This document shows positions 8,043-17,452 of a stretch of 46,680 bases of DNA, one piece after another (position 1 is the stretch's first letter; each line of letters starts with the position of its first letter). This stretch comes from Pseudomonadota bacterium (GTDB taxonomy: Bacteria; Pseudomonadota; Alphaproteobacteria; Rhizobiales; Beijerinckiaceae). The stretch covers positions 1 to 46,680 of the forward strand of contig JAFAAP010000081.1 in the NCBI GenBank assembly GCA_023426505.1. The letters run 5' to 3'. The position numbers and the translations under genes were made by a program. The notes under the pieces were generated by a model. That model ran no database searches. It was not told where the DNA came from and was given only the letters and a program-made list of their open reading frames with translations.

Positions 8043-8609
8043 GTGAAGGCAGCGCTCGGGGATGTCGTTCCCCCGGCCTTCGACCTGACCCACGCCCTCG
8101 GCCGGTGCGCCAAGGGCGATCGGCTTGCCCTGCGCGCGATCTATGACAGCGAAGCGCCCCGGATGCTCGGTGTCGCCATGCGGCTCCTGCGCCGGCGGGC
8201 TCTCGCCGAGGAGGCCGTGCACGACACCTTCGTACAGATCTGGCAGAAGGCCGCGAGCTTCGATCCCGCACGGGGCGACGCCCGTGCGTGGCTTTATGCG
8301 GTCCTGCGCAACCGAGCCCTGAACATCCTGCGCGGGGAATCCCGGACGGATCTCGTCGAGGATTTCGAGCCCATGGGGCTCGTCAGCGACGAGGAGGATG
8401 CGGAATCGCTCATGCTGCGCCTGTCGGATGCCGGCAGCCTGAAGCGCTGCCTCGAACGCCTCGAGCCCACGCGGCGCCAGGCGATCACCCTCGCCTACAT
8501 CCACGGTCTCAGCCATGGCGAACTGGCCGGACGGCTCGGCGTGCCGCTCGGCACGGTCAAGTCCTGGATCCGCCGCTCCCTCGTGTCGCTTCGGGAGTGC
8601 ATGACATGA
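8043..8609 (+). CDS. ECF RNA polymerase sigma factor (SigK-like)
   Basis: 188 residues. Sigma region 2 covers about 32-97 (RRRALAEEAVHDTFVQIWQK, AWLYAVLRNRALNILRGE) and region 4 about 133-185 (ITLAYIHGLSHGELAGRLGV, GTVKSWIRRSLVSLREC). The start is GTG/ATG-ambiguous only by a few codons. The stop overlaps the next start as ATGA, and the next gene encodes an RskA-like membrane anti-sigma factor, so the sigma factor is held at the membrane until a signal arrives. A fasciclin gene downstream is a plausible target. This sigma is distinct from the EcfG-type sigma at 26214. Confidence 0.93.
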   Translation: MKAALGDVVPPAFDLTHALGRCAKGDRLALRAIYDSEAPRMLGVAMRLLRRRALAEEAVHDTFVQIWQKAASFDPARGDARAWLYAVLRNRALNILRGESRTDLVEDFEPMGLVSDEEDAESLMLRLSDAGSLKRCLERLEPTRRQAITLAYIHGLSHGELAGRLGVPLGTVKSWIRRSLVSLRECMT

Positions 8610-9337
8610 GGCGCGACGACTTCGATCGTCTGGCAGCGGAGCACGTTCTCGGCCTGCTCGAAGGCGAAGAGCGCGGGATGGCCGACCGTCTGCTCGCCTC
8701 GGACGGGGACTTCCGGAATCTCGTGGAGCTCTGGCGGCAGCGCTTCTCCGCCTGGGACGAGACCGCGGACGAGCTTCCCGCAGGCGACGCACTCTGGGCC
8801 AGGATCGAGAGCAGCGTGAGCGCCGCTCCCGTGGCGGCTCCCAAGACATCGGCGGCGGTATCGCGGGCCGCATCGCCGGGCGCCCTCGAGCGGCTTTGGG
8901 AGAGCTTGAGCTTCTGGCGCACGCTGGGCCTTGCCGGCGTGGTGGCCGCCTTGCTGCTGGGCCTCGGCATGGGTTTCTTCGCCATCAAGGCTTCGCGCCA
9001 GCCGGTCATGATCGCCGTTCTCCTGAACGACGCCAACCAGCCCGGCGCGGTGCTCAGCACGTTCGAGGACGGGCGCATGGAGCTCGTCCCACTCGGCGAC
9101 ATGACGATCCCGCACAACCACTCCGTTCAGGTCTGGACCTTCCCGGATCCGGCAGGGCCGCCGATCTCCGTCGGCGTGCTGCGGGCCGCCCGCACCGCAC
9201 GCATGACGATGGACGATCTTCCGCAGCCCCATTCGAACCAGCTCTTCACGATCTCGGTCGAACCGCTCGCGGGCTCGCCCACGGGCCTGCCGACGGGGCC
9301 AGTCGTGATGAAGGGAATGGCGTCGGCGGCGCTCTGA
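8606..9337 (+). CDS. membrane anti-sigma factor, RskA family
   Basis: 243 residues from the ATG at 8606, which overlaps the sigma-factor stop; upstream in-frame codons lie inside the sigma gene. The N-terminal cytoplasmic region (MRRDDFDRLAAEHVLGLLEG) is the sigma-binding type. One transmembrane helix is at about 104-127, and the C-terminal domain (LVPLGDMTIPHNHSVQVWTF, FTISVEPLAGSPTGLPTGPV) matches the anti-sigma-K C-terminal fold, which would be periplasmic. It should sequester the sigma factor encoded just upstream. Confidence 0.92.
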   Translation: MRRDDFDRLAAEHVLGLLEGEERGMADRLLASDGDFRNLVELWRQRFSAWDETADELPAGDALWARIESSVSAAPVAAPKTSAAVSRAASPGALERLWESLSFWRTLGLAGVVAALLLGLGMGFFAIKASRQPVMIAVLLNDANQPGAVLSTFEDGRMELVPLGDMTIPHNHSVQVWTFPDPAGPPISVGVLRAARTARMTMDDLPQPHSNQLFTISVEPLAGSPTGLPTGPVVMKGMASAAL

Positions 9338-9445
9338 AACATCGTCCCAGCGGACCCCGGTGCCCGCATGGTGCTCTAGGCGAAGGTGCCGCAATTGCGA
9401 CATGGATCGCGCAGACACTACCCAGAACGAGTCAAGGAGGTACCC

Positions 9446-9631
9446 ATGACCCCGCGACAGCCTCATCCGCCGACGCCGGAGAGCGCTCCTCAGAGCGCCG
9501 AAACCGAAACCGGCGAGGCGCAGTCCGCCTCCGCCGCGAACGAGAAGCCGCAACAAGCGGCGGAACCGGCCTCCGAGGACGACGACCGCGTCGCCGCCTA
9601 TATGCGCGGACCGACGGCCTTCACCGCCTGA
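9446..9631 (+). CDS. small acidic disordered protein, hypothetical
   Basis: 61 residues rich in Pro, Glu, Ala, Ser and Gln, with a short terminal motif DDRVAAYMRGPTAFTA. AAGGAGG (9435-9440) is an excellent ribosome binding site for the ATG at 9446. No domain is recognisable and the protein looks intrinsically disordered. It lies between the anti-sigma gene and the fasciclin gene on the same strand and may belong to the same regulon. Confidence 0.6.
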   Translation: MTPRQPHPPTPESAPQSAETETGEAQSASAANEKPQQAAEPASEDDDRVAAYMRGPTAFTA

Positions 9632-9773
9632 CGGTCGGGCCGCTTCACGGACTCGTGAAGCAAACCTTCCGCATCCATCCGCGAACACGCCGTGTAGCCA
9701 GCCCTGAAGGGTCAGCCTTCGATCCCCGGACCCGCGCCGGGATCAATCAGCAACCACTTTAGGGATTGAAACG

Positions 9774-10286
9774 ATGACAGTTCGCATCGCCTGCCTTGCC
9801 GTCGCCCTTGCGTTCTCCGCTCCTGCCCTGGCTCAGGACGCCACCAAGACCATCGTCGAGAACGCAGTCAATTCGAAGGACCACACCACGCTCGTCGCCG
9901 CCGTGAAGGCTGCCGGCCTGGTGGATACGCTGCAGGGCAGCGGCCCCTTCACGGTCTTCGCGCCCACCAACGCGGCCTTTGCCAAGCTGCCGAACGGCAC
10001 GGTCGACACGCTCCTGAAGCCCGAGAGCAAGGCCGCGCTCACGGGCGTGCTCACCTACCACGTGGTGCCGGGCCGCCTGACCGCGCAGGAGCTCATGGCG
10101 AAGGTGAAGGAGGGCGGCATGACCACGCTGAAGACCGTGCAGGGCGAGACCCTCACGGTGATGCAGGCGGGCAACGGCCTCAGCATCAAGGACAAGAAGG
10201 GCGGCACCTCGACGGTGACGACCTCCGACGCGATGCAGAAGAACGGCGTCATCCACGTGGTGGATTCGGTGCTGCTTCCGGGCTGA
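9774..10286 (+). CDS. secreted fasciclin (FAS1) domain protein
   Basis: 170 residues. A signal peptide (1-20, ending ALAQ) is followed by one FAS1 domain covering the rest: HTTLVAAVKAAGLVDTL, the H1 motif GPFTVFAPTNAAFAKLP, LTYHVVPGRL and the terminal GVIHVVDSVLLPG. FAS1 proteins are exported adhesins or surface proteins. In Proteobacteria they often sit beside ECF sigma/anti-sigma pairs, as here, so control by the sigma factor at 8043 is likely by analogy. The gene ends at a strong terminator. Confidence 0.93.
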   Translation: MTVRIACLAVALAFSAPALAQDATKTIVENAVNSKDHTTLVAAVKAAGLVDTLQGSGPFTVFAPTNAAFAKLPNGTVDTLLKPESKAALTGVLTYHVVPGRLTAQELMAKVKEGGMTTLKTVQGETLTVMQAGNGLSIKDKKGGTSTVTTSDAMQKNGVIHVVDSVLLPG

Positions 10287-10309
10287 TGCCTCCTCAACGG
10301 ACGATCGAG

Positions 10310-10335
10310 AAGGCGGCCCCACGGGCCGCCTTTTT
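10310..10335 (+). terminator. Rho-independent terminator of the fasciclin gene
   Basis: AAGGCGGCCC (10310-10319) pairs with GGGCCGCCTT (10323-10332) and runs into a short T-tract. It lies 24 bases after the fasciclin stop and just before the stop of the convergent GGDEF-EAL gene. Confidence 0.8.
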
Positions 10336-10337
10336 CG

Positions 10338-12704
10338 TCAGGCGACGGCCTCCGCGTGCGTCACGCTCCGGAACATCTCGATGGGGACCGGCTGGCCGAA
10401 GAGATAGCCCTGCGCCTCCCGGCACCCTTCGGCATTGAGGAAGGCGAGTTCGCCGTTCGTCTCGACGCCTTCCGCGATTACCGGCAGACCGAGGCCGCGG
10501 CCCAGGCCGAGCACCGCGCGCACGATGGCGGCGGCCTGGTTGTTGACGTCGATGGCGCGCACGAAGGAACGGTCGATCTTGATCTTGTCGAACGGGAAGT
10601 TGCGCAGGTTCGACAGGGACGAATAGCCCGTGCCGAAATCGTCCATGGCGATGCTGACGCCGATGGCCTTGAGCTGCGTGAGCGTCTGGAGCGCGCGCTC
10701 GGGATCGCGGATCAGCACGCTCTCGGTGATCTCGAGCTCGAGACGCTCGGGAGCAAGTCCGCTCTCGTGCAGGATGGCCTGCACGAGCGCGACAAAGCTC
10801 GGATTGTTGACCTGAAGCGCGGACACGTTGACGGCGATCTTGAGCGGCCGGTCCCAGGACGACGCCTCGCGACAGGCTTCGCGCAGCACCCACTCGCCGA
10901 TCCTGAGGATGATGCCGCTCTCCTCCGCTATCGGGATGAAGACCGTCGGCGACATGTCGCCCCGAGCCGGATGCTTCCAGCGCAGGAGCGCCTCGAACCC
11001 GGTGATCTCCTGGATGCCGATGCGGGTCTGCGGCTGGTAGGCGATCGACATCTCTCCCTTCTCGATCGCAAGGCGCAGGTCATGCTCGATCATGCGCCGC
11101 TCGCGCACCTCTTCGCTCATGGTGACTTCGAAGAACCGGTAGGTGCCTTTGCCTTCCTTCTTGGCCCGGTAGAGCGCCGCATCGGCGTTCGACAGCAGCA
11201 CGGCGCGGCCGGACGCGTCGTCCGGATAGACCGCGATGCCGATGCTGACGGAGACGAGGTCGAAGGGGCTGCCGTCCTGCTGGCCTTCCAGCGCCTGCAG
11301 GAGGCGCTCCGCGAGGCGTCCGGCCTGAACCGGATCGCCGAGCCCCGGCATGATGACGGCGAACTCGTCCCCGCCCACGCGGGCGAGCATCTGACCTTCG
11401 TCGAGGGCGGCGTCGAGCTTCTCGGCCGCCTTGCGCAGCAGATGGTCGCCGGCCGAATGGCCGAAGATGTCGTTGACGTCCTTGAACCGGTCGAGGTCGA
11501 GACACAGGACCGCGAAGCGCTCCTGCGTCTTGCGGTGCGTCTCGATCTCGACGTCGAGGCGCTGATCGAAGCTCGTGCGGTTGGCGAGGCCGGTGAGCGC
11601 GTCGTGATGGGCCAGGAAGTGGATACGGGCCTCGGCCTGCTTGCGGTCGCGCAGATCGCGCACGGCGATCACGTTGTGCGGCTTGTCCGCATAGGTGACC
11701 GTGCGCATGATCAGTTCGACCGGGATGACGCCACCGCCGCTCTGGCGAAGGTCCGCCTCGATGGCCTGATCGGGACAGGCCAGCAGCCGCGCGATCACGT
11801 CGGGGAGCGGCAGAAGCGTGCTCAGGTCCGCGCCGACGATATCGCCCGGCGGGAAGCCCGTGAGCCCCGTGAAGCTGCTGTTGGCCGACACGATGGTTTC
11901 ACCGTCGCAGACGAGAAGCCCCTCCACGGCCGCATTGGCGAGGCTGCGCATGCGCTCGACCTCGAGCCTCGCGCGTCGGCGGTCGCGCAGGTCGAGCGCG
12001 AGGCCCGCAAAGCTTAGGACCAGGATCGCGAAGCTCGCGAGCGCCACCGCGACGGCAAGCCATTCGCCCGACAGCGCCGCGGCCGAAACCTGCCGCGCGG
12101 GATCTGGCGCGATGGCGACCGCGCCCATGGCGGTGAAATGGTGGCCGGCGATCGCAAGCGTCAGAAGCACGGCTCCCGCCAGGGCGGACCGCATCCGCCC
12201 GTCACGAAGCCCGACGCGCATGGCCGCTGCCCCGAGCACGATGCCGGCCGCAACCGACGCCACGACGAGGGATCCGTCCCAGCTCAGGCGTCCCGGCACC
12301 TGGAAGGCCGCCATGCCGAGGTAGTGCATGGACGCGATGCCGCCCCCCATGACGGCGCCGCCGAGCCATGCCAACCACCGCGAGGCGCCGAGGAGCGCCA
12401 CGGTCATGCCGAGCCCCATCACGCAGATCGCCGCAAGGAGCGAGAGCGCCGTCAGGCCGATGTCGTATCCGGTGTTCAGATCCGGCGAGAAGGCCAGCAT
12501 GCCGATGAAATGCGTCGCCCAGGTGCCGAACCCGCCCGCGACGGCCGCCACGTAGATCCACACCTACCGGCTCTGCCCCTCGGAGCGGCGCACATGGTTG
12601 AGCAGGTTGAGAACCGTGAAGGACGCGAGCGCACAGACGACGGCCGCCAACGCGACGAGGCGCAGGTCGTGCTGAGTGACGAGGCAGTCATAGACGGTGA
12701 GCAT
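10338..12704 (-). pseudogene. MHYT-GGDEF-EAL cyclic-di-GMP enzyme interrupted by an in-frame TAG
   Basis: Reading from the ATG at 12704 the frame gives 46 residues (start MLTVYDCLVTQHDLRLVALA) with the first membrane helix and the sequence LLNHVRRSEGQSR. It then meets TAG at 12566-12564 and continues without any shift for 741 residues. The continuation has MHYT repeats (THFIGMLAF, MHYLGMAAF, HHFTAMGAV), a PAS-like stretch, an intact GGDEF site (RVGGDEFAV), and an EAL domain with EALLRW and DDFGTGYSS. The upstream piece aligns with the normal start of this family, so the TAG is one nonsense codon inside the sensor. A GTG directly after it (12563) could restart translation, giving a protein lacking the first of seven helices. 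Catalytic domains look functional; the intact form would be 788 residues. Confidence 0.8.
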
Positions 12705-12967
12705 CGAGGGTTCCGTTCGAACGCGTTCTTCCGGCCCGCAGCCATGAACGCCGGATGCCGCTCCCGGACGTGCGCCGGGAGAGCGCCTCTTATGGAGAAA
12801 CTTCCGCCTGTGGCAAAGCGCGGCGCACCGCCACGCGGGAGCAAAGCGCGCGTATCGTTAAAAAGGGAGCACCTTTCCACGATACATCGTTCGTCGAGCC
12901 TTAACGCCGTGGGCGGGATGCAATATCTCTCTCGGCAGACCGACGTGTTTTCCTTCGGAGCGACCTC

Positions 12968-13783
12968 ATGACCGGCGATTGGCGGCAGGCCAACCTGTCG
13001 AGCTGGAACAAGCGGGCGGCGATGCACATGCGCGACGCCACGGGCTTCTACGACATCGACGCATTCCTGGCCGGACGCGACACCCTCGGTCCCATCGAGG
13101 CTGCGGAGATCGGCGACGTGCGGGGCAGGACGCTCCTGCACCTGCAATGCCATTTCGGCCTCGACACCCTCTCGCTCGCCCGCCGCGGCGCCGTCGTGAC
13201 GGGGCTCGACTTCTCGCCCGTCGCCATCGACGGCGCACGGGAGCTGGCGGGCAAGGCGGGTCTGCCCGCCGCCTTCGTGCAGGCGGACCTCTACGACACC
13301 CCGAAGGCAATCGAAGAGCGCTTCGATATGGTCTATTCGACTTGGGGCACGATCTGCTGGCTGCCGGACATCCGCGCCTGGGCCCGGGTCGTGGCCGACA
13401 TGCTGAAGCCCGGCGGCACGCTCTACTTCGCCGATTCCCACCCCTTCGCCCTCGTGCTCGACGAGCACGACGGCGTCATCCGCCCGACCTACGGCTGGCG
13501 CACACCTAAAGACGCGCCCGACGCCTTCACGGACCAGAAGTCCTACACCGGCGACGCCTTCGCCGAGCCGGTCACCGACTACAACTGGATCCACCCGCTC
13601 TCGGACATCGTCACGGGTCTCATCGAGGCGGGCCTGACCCTGGACTTCCTGCACGAGCACGAGACCCTGCCGTCGCGGCTGTTCCCGTCGATGGTCCCGG
13701 CAGGCGAGCGCATGTTCCGCCTCCCCGACGGCGCGGTGCCGATGCCGTTGGCGTTTTCGCTCAGGGCGGTGAAGCGGGGATAG
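12968..13783 (+). CDS. class I SAM-dependent methyltransferase
   Basis: 271 residues. The SAM-binding Rossmann core is visible: motif I LLHLQCHFGLDTLSLARRGA (about 57-76), GLDFSPVAI as motif II, and DMVYSTWGTICWLPDI near motif IV, followed by LKPGGTLYFADSHPF. GGAGCG lies 6 bases before the ATG. The family is the small-molecule methyltransferase type, substrate unknown. It is divergent from the MHYT gene and lies upstream of the restriction-modification locus, with no sign that it belongs to it. Confidence 0.88.
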   Translation: MTGDWRQANLSSWNKRAAMHMRDATGFYDIDAFLAGRDTLGPIEAAEIGDVRGRTLLHLQCHFGLDTLSLARRGAVVTGLDFSPVAIDGARELAGKAGLPAAFVQADLYDTPKAIEERFDMVYSTWGTICWLPDIRAWARVVADMLKPGGTLYFADSHPFALVLDEHDGVIRPTYGWRTPKDAPDAFTDQKSYTGDAFAEPVTDYNWIHPLSDIVTGLIEAGLTLDFLHEHETLPSRLFPSMVPAGERMFRLPDGAVPMPLAFSLRAVKRG

Positions 13784-13857
13784 CTACGCAACTGCCGCTT
13801 GACTTGAAACTATGTAGCAAATAGGTGGTTGAGGATACGTAACAATGTATCTGCAAC

Positions 13858-16800
13858 ATGCCTCCTGCCGATCCTTCCCTCGCCGCCGTCGAGACCTTCA
13901 TCAGCCGGTGGACAGGCCAAGAGGGCGGTGCCGAACGCGCAAACTATCAGATGTTCCTAACGGAACTCTGTACCGTGATCGGTGTGGATCACCCGGATCC
14001 CGCAGGAGCGAACCGAGAGTACAACGACTACGTCTTCGAGCGCGCCGTGCGGCCGCGCGACGGGGACTCCGCCGCGCCCAAGCGCATCGACCTCTATAAG
14101 AAGAATGCCTTCATCCTGGAGGCCAAGCAGTCGCGCCTGCCGGGCAAGCAGAAGGCCATTCCGGGCCAGCTCTCCATGCTGGCCGACGAGCCCGCCGTGC
14201 TGGGCAAGCGCAGCATCGCCCGCGGCTGGGACGTGATGATGAAGAACGCGCGCCAGCAGGCGGAGACCTACGTGTTCCTGCTCGATGCGAACCATCCCGC
14301 GCCGCCCTTCATCATCGTGTGCGACGTCGGCCACTGCCTGGAGCTCTATGCCGACTTCACCGGCACCGGCCGCGCCTACAGCCATTTCCCGGACCGCAAC
14401 GGCTACCGCGTCTATCTCGACGACCTGCGCGAGGAGAAGACCCGCGCGCTTCTGAAGACGATCTGGGAGGAGCCGCATTCCCTCGATCCGTCGAAGGAGG
14501 CGGCGCGCGTCACCCGCGACATCGCCAAGCGCCTCGCCCAGGTGAGCCGCGCGCTTGAGGAGCGCGGCTGCAACGCGGAGGACGTGGCGCATTTCCTCAT
14601 GCGCTGCCTCTTCACCATGTTCGCCGAGGACGTGGAGCTTCTGCCCAAAGGCGCGTTCACAGAGCTATTGAAGGATTGTATCGACAATCCCGGTGCGTTC
14701 GCGCCGTTGCTCGAAGAGCTTTGGGCTAAGATGGACGAGCCGCAGCACGAACGGCGGTTCTATTCCCTGTTCAAGAAGCACCTGCGCCATTTCAACGGCA
14801 ACCTGTTCAAGCAGGCTCGCGCCTTCCCATTAGGTCGGGAGGATATCAGCGAGCTGTGGGAGGCGTCGAAAGCGGAATGGACCGAGGTCGATCCGGCCAT
14901 CTTCGGCACGCTGCTGGAACAGGCCCTCGACAAGACGGAGCGCCGAAAACTCGGCGCGCATTACACGCCACGCGCCTATGTGCAGCGCCTCGTGGAGGCG
15001 ACCGTGATGGAGCCGCTGCGCGAGGACTGGCAGGCGGCGTTGAAGAAGGCCGAGCAGGCCAAGGACGACGGCGACGAGAAGGCCGCCGTCGCGGCGATCC
15101 GCGCCTTCCACCGGCAGCTCTGCACGACGCGCGTGCTCGACCCCGCCTGCGGCACCGGCAACTTTCTCTACGTGGCGCTGGAGCTCATGAAGAAGCTCGA
15201 GGGCGAGGTGCTGGAAACTCTGGCGCAGCTCGGCGAGCCGGAGAGCATGGGCCTCGACCGCGAGACGGTCGACCCGCACCAGTTCCTCGGCCTCGAGCTG
15301 AACCCGCGCGCCGCGGCCATCGCCGAACTCGTGGTGTGGATCGGCTATCTCCAGCAGCACTACCGCACCCGCACGGGCCACCCCTCCGAACCGATCCTGC
15401 GCGCCTTCGAGAACATCAATTTCGGTCGGCGCGAAGGCTACGACGCGGTGCTGACCTGGGATGGCTATCCCGTGCCGCAGGTGGTGGAAAAAGATGGGAA
15501 GCGCATCGAGACCTATCCGAATGCGCGGCGGCCTGCGTGGCCGGAAGCGGAGTTCATCGTGGGCAATCCGCCGTTCATCGGCGGCAAGGACCTGCGCGCC
15601 CGCCTCGGCGACGGCTACACGGAAGCGCTCTGGTCTGCGCACAAGCACATGAACGACTCTGCCGATTTCGTCATGTACTGGTGGGACCGCGCGGCGGAAT
15701 TCCTCACCAACAAAGGCTCGATCCTGCGCCGCTTCGGCTTCGTCACCACGAACTCGATTACGCAGGAATTCTCCCGCCGCGTGATGAAGAAGCGCATGGA
15801 GGCGAAGACGCCGGTCTCGCTCGTCATGGCGATCCCGGATCATCCGTGGACGAAAGCGGCGGCGGATTCGGCGGCGGTGCGGATCGCCATGACGGTGGCG
15901 GTGAAGAGCACCCAGGACGGCGTGCTGCGCGAGGTCGTGCGTGAACGCGGGCTCGATACAGATGAGCCTGTGGTAGAACTGATTGAGCGTGTGGGGAGGA
16001 TCAATCCAGATTTGACGGTGGGCGTCGATGTCACCTCCGCGAAGCCTTTGCTTTCGAATGAAGGACTCTGCTCACCGGGTGTGAAGCTTCATGGCGCGGG
16101 CTTCATCGTAACACCAGAAGAAGCCGCCCATCTTGGTCTTGGGAAGAGATCAGGTCTTGAGAAACACATATGGCACTACCGAAACGGGAGGGACTTAGCT
16201 TCAACGCCGCGAGGCGTGATGGTCATTGACCTTTATCCTATGCAACAAGACGAGGTGCGCAGCCAGTTTCCAGAAGTATATAACCACATCCTGATCAATG
16301 TTAAACCTGAGCGAGACAAGAACAACATGCCGTTCAGGAAAAAATATTGGTGGTGGTTTGGCGCCACACATGAAATGTATCGTTCCTTCACGGAACGCCT
16401 AGATAGATTTATCTCGACGCCCGAGACATCAAAGCATCGATGGTTCACTTTTCTTGATGGTTCAATCCGAGCTGACAACATGCTTGTGAACATCGGAAGC
16501 AGTGATGCAGTCTTCCTCGGAGTTCTCTCTTCACGACTTCACGCAGCCTGGGCGCTAAGGACAGGGGGCTGGCTCGGAATAGGCAACGATCCACGCTACT
16601 CGAAGTCACGCTGTTTCGACCCCTTCCCCTTCCCCGATCCGCCCGAACCGCTCAAAGCCGAAATCCGCGCCGTCGCGGAGGAGCTCGATGCGTTCCGGAA
16701 AAGCCGGCAGGCGGAGCACCCGAAGCTCACGCTGACGCAGATGTACAACGTGCTGGAGAAGCTGAAGGCCATGGAGGCCGCGCGCTCATCCCCCTCCCCC

Positions 16801-17424
16801 CTGTGGGGAGGGGCCAGGGGTGGGGGTGCGAGCGCCGGACTGGACCAGGGTGGCGCCGGCACCCCCACCTCCAACTCCTCCCCACAAGGGGGAGGAGGGT
16901 TCCCTGCCCTCACGCCCGACGATGAGCGCATCAAGGAAGAGGGGCTGATCCTCATTCTCAAGGAGCTGCACGAGCGCCTCGACCGCCTCGTCTTCCAGGC
17001 CTATGGCTGGCCCGACACCCTCACGGACGAGGAGATCCTGGAGCGGCTCGTGGCGCTCAATGCGGAGCGGGCCCGAGAGGAGGCGGCGGGCCACGTGCGC
17101 TGGCTGCGCCCCGATTACCAGATCCCGCGCTTCGCCAAGACCACTGCGACCAAGACCGGCGAGATGGACCTGGGCGAGAAGGTCGTCGCCTTCGACCGCT
17201 CGCTCCCCGACTTCCCGAAAGACCGCTACGAGCAGCCGCTGGCCGTCGAGTTCCTGCTCCTCTCCGCCGGCCGCCCCATGGACGCCGCCGAACTGGCGCG
17301 CGGCTTCAAGCGCGGCGGCAAGCGGATCGAGGAGCGCATCGAACAAGTCCTCACCACGCTCGCCCGCTACGGCCGCATCACCGCCGCGGACGGCGGACGC
17401 TATGCGGCACGCCGGGCTGCTTGA
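13858..17424 (+). CDS. type IIL (MmeI-like) restriction-modification enzyme
   Basis: 1188 residues, one chain. The N-terminal nuclease has D78-x9-E88-x-K90 (KRIDLY...ILEAKQSR), the same spacing as the MmeI PD-(D/E)xK site. A helical connector follows (to about 420), then an N6-adenine methyltransferase: motif I DPACGTGNFLY (about 427-437) and motif IV NPPF (570-573). The target recognition region (about 700-920) ends in FLGVLSSRLHAAW and SRCFDPFPFPDP, typical of MmeI-type TRDs. The C-terminal 270 residues include an inserted palindromic repeat (977-1015). Such enzymes cut at a distance from the site and protect it by methylating one strand. The TRD DNA (about 15950-16620) is visibly AT-richer than its surroundings, suggesting specificity exchange. 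Confidence 0.88.
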   Translation: MPPADPSLAAVETFISRWTGQEGGAERANYQMFLTELCTVIGVDHPDPAGANREYNDYVFERAVRPRDGDSAAPKRIDLYKKNAFILEAKQSRLPGKQKAIPGQLSMLADEPAVLGKRSIARGWDVMMKNARQQAETYVFLLDANHPAPPFIIVCDVGHCLELYADFTGTGRAYSHFPDRNGYRVYLDDLREEKTRALLKTIWEEPHSLDPSKEAARVTRDIAKRLAQVSRALEERGCNAEDVAHFLMRCLFTMFAEDVELLPKGAFTELLKDCIDNPGAFAPLLEELWAKMDEPQHERRFYSLFKKHLRHFNGNLFKQARAFPLGREDISELWEASKAEWTEVDPAIFGTLLEQALDKTERRKLGAHYTPRAYVQRLVEATVMEPLREDWQAALKKAEQAKDDGDEKAAVAAIRAFHRQLCTTRVLDPACGTGNFLYVALELMKKLEGEVLETLAQLGEPESMGLDRETVDPHQFLGLELNPRAAAIAELVVWIGYLQQHYRTRTGHPSEPILRAFENINFGRREGYDAVLTWDGYPVPQVVEKDGKRIETYPNARRPAWPEAEFIVGNPPFIGGKDLRARLGDGYTEALWSAHKHMNDSADFVMYWWDRAAEFLTNKGSILRRFGFVTTNSITQEFSRRVMKKRMEAKTPVSLVMAIPDHPWTKAAADSAAVRIAMTVAVKSTQDGVLREVVRERGLDTDEPVVELIERVGRINPDLTVGVDVTSAKPLLSNEGLCSPGVKLHGAGFIVTPEEAAHLGLGKRSGLEKHIWHYRNGRDLASTPRGVMVIDLYPMQQDEVRSQFPEVYNHILINVKPERDKNNMPFRKKYWWWFGATHEMYRSFTERLDRFISTPETSKHRWFTFLDGSIRADNMLVNIGSSDAVFLGVLSSRLHAAWALRTGGWLGIGNDPRYSKSRCFDPFPFPDPPEPLKAEIRAVAEELDAFRKSRQAEHPKLTLTQMYNVLEKLKAMEAARSSPSPLWGGARGGGASAGLDQGGAGTPTSNSSPQGGGGFPALTPDDERIKEEGLILILKELHERLDRLVFQAYGWPDTLTDEEILERLVALNAERAREEAAGHVRWLRPDYQIPRFAKTTATKTGEMDLGEKVVAFDRSLPDFPKDRYEQPLAVEFLLLSAGRPMDAAELARGFKRGGKRIEERIEQVLTTLARYGRITAADGGRYAARRAA
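16791..16897. repeat. in-frame palindromic repeat inside the type IIL gene
   Basis: Three nested or adjacent hairpins: CCCCTCCCC/GGGGAGGGG (16791-16813), GTGGGGGTG/CACCCCCAC (16820-16868) and CTCCTCCCC/GGGGAGGAG (16875-16897). This G/C-run element looks like an intergenic Rhizobiales repeat but here is translated, as a low-complexity Ser/Pro/Gly/Thr segment of about 39 residues (977-1015) without breaking the frame. Confidence 0.75.
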
Positions 17425-17452
17425 GACATCAGTAATATTCCAAGAGAGCTTT

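Noticed and set aside
10356..12017. A 553-codon plus-strand frame opposite the GGDEF-EAL gene
   Set aside because: Antisense shadow; the minus strand encodes recognisable catalytic motifs throughout.
16791..16897. CRISPR-like repeats
   Set aside because: The repeats are hairpins within one translated element, without regular spacers or cas genes.
17003..17452. Upstream extension of the GIY-YIG frame by 150 codons
   Set aside because: It lies in another frame of the type IIL gene; the protein homology and ribosome binding site begin at 17453.
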